Below the pieces are notes generated by a model. It saw nothing but the letters and a program-made list of their open reading frames with translations. It ran no database searches and was not told the DNA's origin. The translations under genes and the position numbers were made by a program. From JAIXWP01 sp049318685 (GTDB lineage Bacteria > Bacteroidota > Bacteroidia > Flavobacteriales_D > Sanyastnellaceae), in the NCBI GenBank assembly GCA_049318685.1, contig JBMOFW010000091.1, forward strand, positions 1-10,862: a stretch of 10,862 bases of DNA, written 5' to 3'. Of the stretch, positions 6,799 through 10,862 are shown one piece after another. The stretch's first letter is position 1. Each line of letters starts with the position of its first letter.

Positions 6799-7302
6799 TT
6801 ACGCAAATTCTACCAAAATAGTGTTCTTTTCCACAGCAACACCCTTCAACACGCTCACTTTTTTGATTTTCCCGTCTGCTGGGCTCTTGATCACGTTTTC
6901 CATCTTCATGGCCTCTAACAATACAATAGGTTGATCTTTGGTCACTTCATCGCCTTCATTAACCATGATGTTCAGAACCATGCCCGGCATAGGCGCTTTT
7001 ACATCCTTAATTTTCTTGCTTCCCGCGCCTTCCATCCCTAGGCTTTGTAGCAGATCATCGAATCTATCCTTCAATTTTACGGTGTATACGTTTCCGTTCA
7101 CTTTGATAGAGACTACTTTATCTTCGACATGCAGATTAACCAGTTCGGCATTAAACGAACTATTATTCCACAAAATGTGAAATTTTCCATCCCCTCCAAT
7201 TAGATCAAATTGGATGGATTGTCCGTCAATTAACGCCGATTGGCCCTGAGCGTCTGGCTGAACATCGAAAGTTTTGCCATTATTTACCGTTGCGTGATAC
7301 AT
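6799..7302 (-). CDS. Biotin carboxyl carrier protein (biotinyl domain)
   Basis: The protein has 167 residues. A C-terminal biotinyl/lipoyl domain (about 98-167) contains KAPMPGMVLNIMVNEGDEV (102-120) and the biotinylation motif EAMKMEN (130-136), with K133 the expected biotin-bearing lysine. Residues 1-90 form a beta-rich region like the N-terminal part of carrier subunits in Bacteroidota acyl-CoA carboxylases. It would carry carboxybiotin between a biotin carboxylase and a carboxyltransferase to make malonyl- or methylmalonyl-CoA in the cytoplasm. Neither partner gene is adjacent, so the assignment between acetyl-CoA and propionyl-CoA type is open. ATG at 7302 (MYHATVNNG) is chosen. A start at 7353 would run into the divergent hemW start and adds a non-family extension. 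An imperfect -7-like box (CGAAGCTA on +, 7320-7327) lies upstream. Confidence 0.9.
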   Translation of the reverse strand: MYHATVNNGKTFDVQPDAQGQSALIDGQSIQFDLIGGDGKFHILWNNSSFNAELVNLHVEDKVVSIKVNGNVYTVKLKDRFDDLLQSLGMEGAGSKKIKDVKAPMPGMVLNIMVNEGDEVTKDQPIVLLEAMKMENVIKSPADGKIKKVSVLKGVAVEKNTILVEFA

Positions 7303-7303
7303 A

Positions 7304-7342
7304 TTTGTCGAATGTGGTGCGAAGCTAAATATTTTTGGCGCT
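7304..7342 (+). promoter_or_regulatory. Bacteroidota-type promoter of hemW
   Basis: TATTTTTG at 7330-7337 matches TAnnTTTG. TTTG at 7304-7307 fits a -33 element with a 22-base spacer, inside the usual range. The GTG start at 7343 lies five bases past the box, so the transcript is probably leaderless. The element also occupies the 5' leader of the divergent biotin carrier gene, whose ATG is at 7302, so the two genes may compete for polymerase. Box and spacing are seen directly; the start site is inferred. Confidence 0.7.
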
Positions 7343-8479
7343 GTGTCGGGCATCTATATCCATATTCCTTTTTGCAAAAAGGCGTGTCACTATTGTGATT
7401 TCCATTTTTCGACCTCTCTCGATCGAAAAAAGGAACTGGTTTCGGCTATAAACAAGGAAATTCTGCATCGCGCCTCCAGCTTAGAAGGGCAGCAAGTCGA
7501 TACCATTTATTTCGGTGGAGGCACCCCCAGCATTTTGAGTTATGATGAATTGATGTCCATTTTCGACACCATCCAAGGGCATTTTAACATTTCATCCCTT
7601 CCGGAGATCACACTCGAAGCCAATCCCGACGATCTGACCACACTGCACTTGCGTGATTTGAAGCGCACCCCGATCAATCGCTTTAGTATTGGCATTCAAA
7701 GTTTTCGAGATGAGGATTTAAAAATGATGAATCGCGCCCATGAAGCCAAGGAGGGTGAATACAGCGTGAAAGCCGCCCAAGATGCCGGATTCGAAAACAT
7801 CACCATCGATCTGATTTATGCCATTCCCGGACTAAGTATGGATCATTGGAAGCGCAACGTCGAAAAAGCGCTACACCTCGAAGTACCACATCTCAGTGCC
7901 TACTGCATGACAATTGAAGAAAAAACAGCCTTTGGGAAATGGGAAAAAACCGGAAAACTGGTCCAAGCTCCAGACACCCTCGCCAATGACCAGTACACCT
8001 ATTTGGTATTGCAAACCATCTTGGCCGGATATGATCATTACGAAGTATCCAATTTTGGCCGAGAAGGATTTCATTCGCGTCACAACACCTCCTATTGGCA
8101 AGGAATTCCCTATTTGGGAATAGGGCCTTCTGCGCACTCTTTCGATGGGCTTCGCACTCGACGATGGAATGTATCAAACAATCCGCTGTACATCAAAGCC
8201 ATCGAAGAAAATACAGGATACTGGGAGGAGGAAAATCTCAGTGATCGTGACCTCTACAATGAATACATTATGACCGGATTGCGCACTGCTCAAGGTATTC
8301 AGATCGAAACGGTAGCAAATCGTTTTGGCGTAGAACTGCTTGCACAATTTGAAGAAGAAATAAGTGGATATTTGGAAGAAGAGTGGATGGAACGAAATGG
8401 CGATCAATTGCGCTTAACCGAAAAAGGCTTTTTCCTCGCTGATCGCATTGCCTCAGATTTATTCTTAGTAAACGCATGA
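7343..8479 (+). CDS. hemW: Radical SAM heme chaperone HemW (HemN-like)
   Basis: The protein has 378 residues, the usual HemW length. The radical-SAM cluster motif is at the very N-terminus: IPFCKKACHYCDF, with C11, C15 and C18 binding a 4Fe-4S cluster. YFGGGTPS (56-63) is the SAM-binding glycine motif. HNTSYW (247-252) is the HNxxYW heme-binding motif that marks HemW. The cluster motif continues C-D-F, without the extra cysteine seen in true coproporphyrinogen oxidase HemN (CxxxCxxCxC). HemW binds heme and is thought to deliver it to haem proteins of the respiratory chain; it is often misannotated as an oxygen-independent coproporphyrinogen oxidase. The start is GTG, supported by the -7 box five bases upstream and by the expected short leader before I-H-I-P-F-C. 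Its stop overlaps the start of the cyclase gene (ATGA). Confidence 0.95.
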   Translation: MSGIYIHIPFCKKACHYCDFHFSTSLDRKKELVSAINKEILHRASSLEGQQVDTIYFGGGTPSILSYDELMSIFDTIQGHFNISSLPEITLEANPDDLTTLHLRDLKRTPINRFSIGIQSFRDEDLKMMNRAHEAKEGEYSVKAAQDAGFENITIDLIYAIPGLSMDHWKRNVEKALHLEVPHLSAYCMTIEEKTAFGKWEKTGKLVQAPDTLANDQYTYLVLQTILAGYDHYEVSNFGREGFHSRHNTSYWQGIPYLGIGPSAHSFDGLRTRRWNVSNNPLYIKAIEENTGYWEEENLSDRDLYNEYIMTGLRTAQGIQIETVANRFGVELLAQFEEEISGYLEEEWMERNGDQLRLTEKGFFLADRIASDLFLVNA

Positions 8480-9240
8480 TTACAACATTACACATCGGCA
8501 CCCAAGTCTACACCGCAGATTTGCGCCATCCAATCGATATTTCAATTCCACTGTCGCCCGATGGACCTCGAGCATGGTATGTAGACCGAATGATCATTCG
8601 GCCCGTTGAAGGTGAAGGATTTGTGGGCAGTGTAGCCGAAGGAGGCTCAGTCAATTTTCGCAATATTCAATTTAATCCACATGGACATGGCACACATACA
8701 GAAAGCTATGAGCACGTGGCCAATGTAAAAAGACCCATTAGTAGTCTATTGTCCCGCTATTTTTTTTCCGCTCAATTGATCACCATCACTCCCGAAGTAA
8801 AACAGGAGAACGATGAAACGGGAGAACAAAACGACTTGCTAATTACATCAAAACAATTGCGCGAGCAGCTTCACGAAGGTGCAGAATCGCTTGTGGTACG
8901 CACCTTACCGAATGGAGTAGATAAACAATCCAAAAACTACTCAGACACGAATTTTTGTTACTTCACAGAAGACGCCTTGACGTTTTTAGTAGAGAAAAAC
9001 ATTCAGCACTTGTTGGTCGATCTTCCTTCGGTAGACCGTGAGCATGACGCCGGTCGTTTGGCCGCGCACAAAGCATTTTGGAAACATGGAGATGAAAGCA
9101 GATTTCAGTGCACTATTTCCGAGTTCATTTTTGTAGCCGATTCCATACAGGATGGATTGTATTTATTGGAAATGCAAATCGCTCCTTTTGTCAATGATGC
9201 AGCGCCAAGTCGGCCCGTATTGTATGCGTTGAGTCGTTAA
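8476..9240 (+). CDS. Cyclase-family (kynurenine-formamidase-like) putative metal-dependent hydrolase
   Basis: The 254-residue protein has no signal peptide and is likely cytoplasmic. It resembles the cyclase family (PF04199), which includes bacterial kynurenine formamidase, metal-dependent enzymes that hydrolyse amide bonds. The signature region is NPHGHGTHTESYEHV (67-81), and a second conserved block is VDLPSVDREHDAGRLAAH (181-198). Compared with the canonical H-x-G-T-H-x-D, the first histidine position is Gly (G70, flanked by H69 and H71) and the aspartate is Glu (E76), so the metal site differs from kynurenine formamidase. A kynurenine role should therefore not be assumed. It overlaps hemW by four bases and is probably translated from the same mRNA. 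Its stop shares a TTAA palindrome with the convergent gene. Substrate unknown. Confidence 0.88.
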   Translation: MITTLHIGTQVYTADLRHPIDISIPLSPDGPRAWYVDRMIIRPVEGEGFVGSVAEGGSVNFRNIQFNPHGHGTHTESYEHVANVKRPISSLLSRYFFSAQLITITPEVKQENDETGEQNDLLITSKQLREQLHEGAESLVVRTLPNGVDKQSKNYSDTNFCYFTEDALTFLVEKNIQHLLVDLPSVDREHDAGRLAAHKAFWKHGDESRFQCTISEFIFVADSIQDGLYLLEMQIAPFVNDAAPSRPVLYALSR

Positions 9241-10448
9241 AAAGCCAATCCCAACTTTTCACCTTCCGACCATCGGGTGTCATTAAACAAAAACCCAATG
9301 ACTACATTGGCGTTGAAGCTTGTACCCGTAAGATTGTCGCCGCCTTTGTTGTTGTAGTTGTGATAATTGAAGCGCGCATTCCAACCAAGATAAGAACCCA
9401 TGGTCAAGCGGTAGCTGTAGCTTAGACCAACATTCACATTGATTGAAGGCAAGTACTTTCTTGGATTGATATCGACTTCGTCTTCTGTATTGCCATCATC
9501 TACCCCGCGCAGATATTCAGGAATGACATTCACATGATCGTATCCCAATCCAAGGGTAAATCCCAAGCGATGACGAAAATTCTTACTGCTCAGTAATCGC
9601 TTGTCATATTCAAATCCCACATACAAACCGGAAACATAGTCAGTGGTAATCAAGCTGTCCTTATACATGATGTTGAGGCTATCGGAAATGGATGCACCGA
9701 TGCGGCCTTCCAACACAACCGACAACATATCCATTTTGCGAAATGTGCCGCCAAGACTAAATCCAATCACCGGATTTAAACCCAATATAGAAGCGTTTCC
9801 TTGCGGTACCCATACACCTGAACGCAATGTCATCAGCCCCACTTGTCGGCTCAACAAGTCTGTTGCGCGTGCATTATAGATCGATTGAAATGACTCATTC
9901 TCCTCCCGATTTACACGCAAATCATGCGTGGCTTCAATACGATCTTCTTTAATAAATTGCAAGAAAATATCTTCCTTGCTTCCTTCAGGAAATTGTTCGT
10001 CTTGAAACTTAAACGCTTGTTCAGTCAGAAAATCGATAAACCGTTTACGACTAACAAGCGGTATGTTTTCTTCGGTTTGATTGTAAAAATAATAGCTTCC
10101 ACTATGTTCTTCTTGCAACCCCAATTCACTATTGAGCAAGGTCACAATCAACTCTTGATCGGTGACATTATCCATTTTTCCATCTTGCAACAAATTGAGC
10201 ATATACCCAACCAAGTTGGACATTTCGCTGGCTGCGCAGTTATTGGTCCAAAATTGATGTGCCTCCATGGCTGTTTCCAATTCCCCTTCACGGACAAATT
10301 GCGGAATGAGCACAGAAGCATTGTACTTCACATCATCGCAATTGATGGCAGGAGCCTTCATCAACGTGTCCATGCCGGGCTGCGCCCACAACTCTTGCGC
10401 ACCAACACAGCCTATAACGAACAAGAATATGGAGAGCAGTTTTCTCAT
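9237..10448 (-). CDS. Unrecognised exported protein: helical N-terminal half plus probable outer-membrane beta-barrel
   Basis: The protein has 403 residues. A signal peptide (1 to about 23, ending ELWAQ) precedes two parts. Residues about 31-195 are helix-prone and rich in E, Q, N and L, with two cysteines (C37, C71) and ETAMEAHQFWTNN (58-70), which resembles a TPR-like helical hairpin. Residues about 200-403 show alternating hydrophobic/polar strands with many G, Y and N residues: LNPVIGFSLGGTF, SGLYVGFEYDKRL, HRLGFTLGLGYDH, NVNVGLSYSYRLTM, ANVVIGFLF. The chain ends in Phe (LGLAF), as do many outer-membrane barrels. I do not recognise the family. It probably sits in the outer membrane with a periplasmic helical domain. 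It starts six bases after the DUF1801 stop, implying one operon. Confidence 0.8.
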   Translation of the reverse strand: MRKLLSIFLFVIGCVGAQELWAQPGMDTLMKAPAINCDDVKYNASVLIPQFVREGELETAMEAHQFWTNNCAASEMSNLVGYMLNLLQDGKMDNVTDQELIVTLLNSELGLQEEHSGSYYFYNQTEENIPLVSRKRFIDFLTEQAFKFQDEQFPEGSKEDIFLQFIKEDRIEATHDLRVNREENESFQSIYNARATDLLSRQVGLMTLRSGVWVPQGNASILGLNPVIGFSLGGTFRKMDMLSVVLEGRIGASISDSLNIMYKDSLITTDYVSGLYVGFEYDKRLLSSKNFRHRLGFTLGLGYDHVNVIPEYLRGVDDGNTEDEVDINPRKYLPSINVNVGLSYSYRLTMGSYLGWNARFNYHNYNNKGGDNLTGTSFNANVVIGFLFNDTRWSEGEKLGLAF

Positions 10449-10454
10449 GATGAT

Positions 10455-10862
10455 TTACTTTTTTTGTAAATTGGTTTCATAGCATTTGATCCAATCTTTT
10501 ACGCTGACTTTCTTCGTCAACTGACCGATCAATTCATAGGGAATATCGTCCATTTTTTTCAATCGAATACAACTTTTTCCCATATCCAATTTTGACTTGG
10601 CATGTTTGGGGTATTCTCCGATGAACCAGTCGTGCAATTCTGGCATCGCATAAATGCCCATATGATAAAACGAAATATTGTTTTTTAGTGAAGCAATATT
10701 CATGAATGGCAAAGGCAATTTGGTATCGCAGTGATAGCCGGCTGGGTAAATGGACTGTGGTACCACATAACCAATCATGCCGTAATTCATGGTTTCCTCA
10801 AATCCTTTGGGGAGATTTTTCTTAATTACTTTTCGCAATGCCTCTATCACCTCGCGGCGATC
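10455..10862 (-). CDS. DUF1801 domain protein (partial, 5' end outside window)
   Basis: The frame is open to the right edge; 135 residues are visible, beginning D-R-R-E-V-I-E-A-L-R. Motifs are typical of the DUF1801/YdhG-like family: FEETMNYGMIGYVVP, LPFMNIASLKNNISFYHMGIY, KSKLDMGKSCIRLKKMDDIP and a final helix with WIKCYE. Members are small cytoplasmic proteins of unknown biochemical role. An in-frame GTG at 10850 could be taken as a start, but the residues before it (DRRE) continue the family's usual first helix, so the true start lies a short way outside the window. The downstream barrel gene begins six bases after this stop and is likely co-transcribed. Confidence 0.88.
   Translation of the reverse strand, partial: DRREVIEALRKVIKKNLPKGFEETMNYGMIGYVVPQSIYPAGYHCDTKLPLPFMNIASLKNNISFYHMGIYAMPELHDWFIGEYPKHAKSKLDMGKSCIRLKKMDDIPYELIGQLTKKVSVKDWIKCYETNLQKK

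Noticed and set aside
7303..7353. Biotin carrier start at 7353
   Set aside because: It would overlap the divergent hemW start codon and its promoter, and the extra 17 residues are not typical of the family; ATG at 7302 fits better.
7871..8177. Overlapping minus-strand open frames inside hemW
   Set aside because: hemW motifs (GGGTPS, HNTSYW) run through this region in the plus frame; the antisense frames show no domain.
9924..10469. 181-residue plus-strand open frame opposite the barrel gene
   Set aside because: It is entirely antisense to a protein with a signal peptide and barrel strands, has no promoter or recognisable domain, and reads as a shadow frame.
10455..10850. DUF1801 gene starting at GTG 10850
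   Set aside because: The frame stays open to the window edge and the preceding DRRE residues fit the family's first helix, so the gene was treated as 5'-truncated.
1..10862. Mobile element, CRISPR array, tRNA/rRNA, prophage or defence island
   Set aside because: No transposase or integrase motifs, spaced direct repeats, cloverleaf or rRNA sequence, or defence-type domains were seen on either strand.

Overview
The window looks like chromosomal DNA from a free-living Bacteroidota bacterium, probably of the Flavobacteriales type. Three lines of evidence support this. There are type IX secretion (T9SS) sorting tails on secreted proteins: one type A tail entering from the left edge, one complete type A protein, and one type B 'gliding motility-associated' tail. 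There is a PorP/SprF-family outer-membrane protein. There are also Bacteroidota-style promoter boxes (TAnnTTTG) just ahead of start codons. Signal peptides typically end in A-Q or S-Q. No rRNA, tRNA, CRISPR array, insertion sequence, phage gene or long repeat was seen, and base composition looks even throughout. This reads as compact core chromosome, not an accessory island.

Layout, left to right. (1) The last 30 codons of a T9SS-secreted protein, closed by a strong terminator with a UUCG tetraloop. (2) A plus-strand pair: ribF (FMN/FAD synthesis) and a small secreted leucine-rich-repeat protein, overlapping by 4 bases. (3) A minus-strand run read right to left: a conserved hypothetical protein, then rsmI (16S rRNA methyltransferase), then a secreted beta-propeller-like protein with a T9SS type A tail. 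(4) A tightly overlapped minus-strand run: a type B T9SS cargo protein, a PorP/SprF-like protein and a small MmcQ/YjbR protein. (5) A divergent pair: a stand-alone biotin carrier protein (minus) and hemW (plus). hemW overlaps a downstream cyclase-family hydrolase by 4 bases. (6) A minus-strand pair at the right edge: a DUF1801 protein cut by the window end, and an unrecognised protein with a helical N-terminal half and a probable outer-membrane barrel. The barrel gene and the cyclase gene converge on one TTAA palindrome that supplies both stop codons.

Functional links. The clearest is the type B cargo plus PorP/SprF pair, since type B cargo commonly depends on a neighbouring SprF-like protein for secretion or surface attachment. 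ribF, the biotin carrier, rsmI and hemW are housekeeping genes for cofactor, lipid, ribosome and heme metabolism. Their partners (LRR protein, propeller, cyclase) have no proven tie to them beyond likely co-transcription. No intergenic gap exceeds about 130 bases. Nothing here looks like a clearly new defence, mobile or biosynthetic system. The observations most worth a second look are two probable leaderless GTG-start genes, the unrecognised two-part barrel protein, the conserved hypothetical gene ahead of rsmI, and the altered metal-site motif in the cyclase-family protein.
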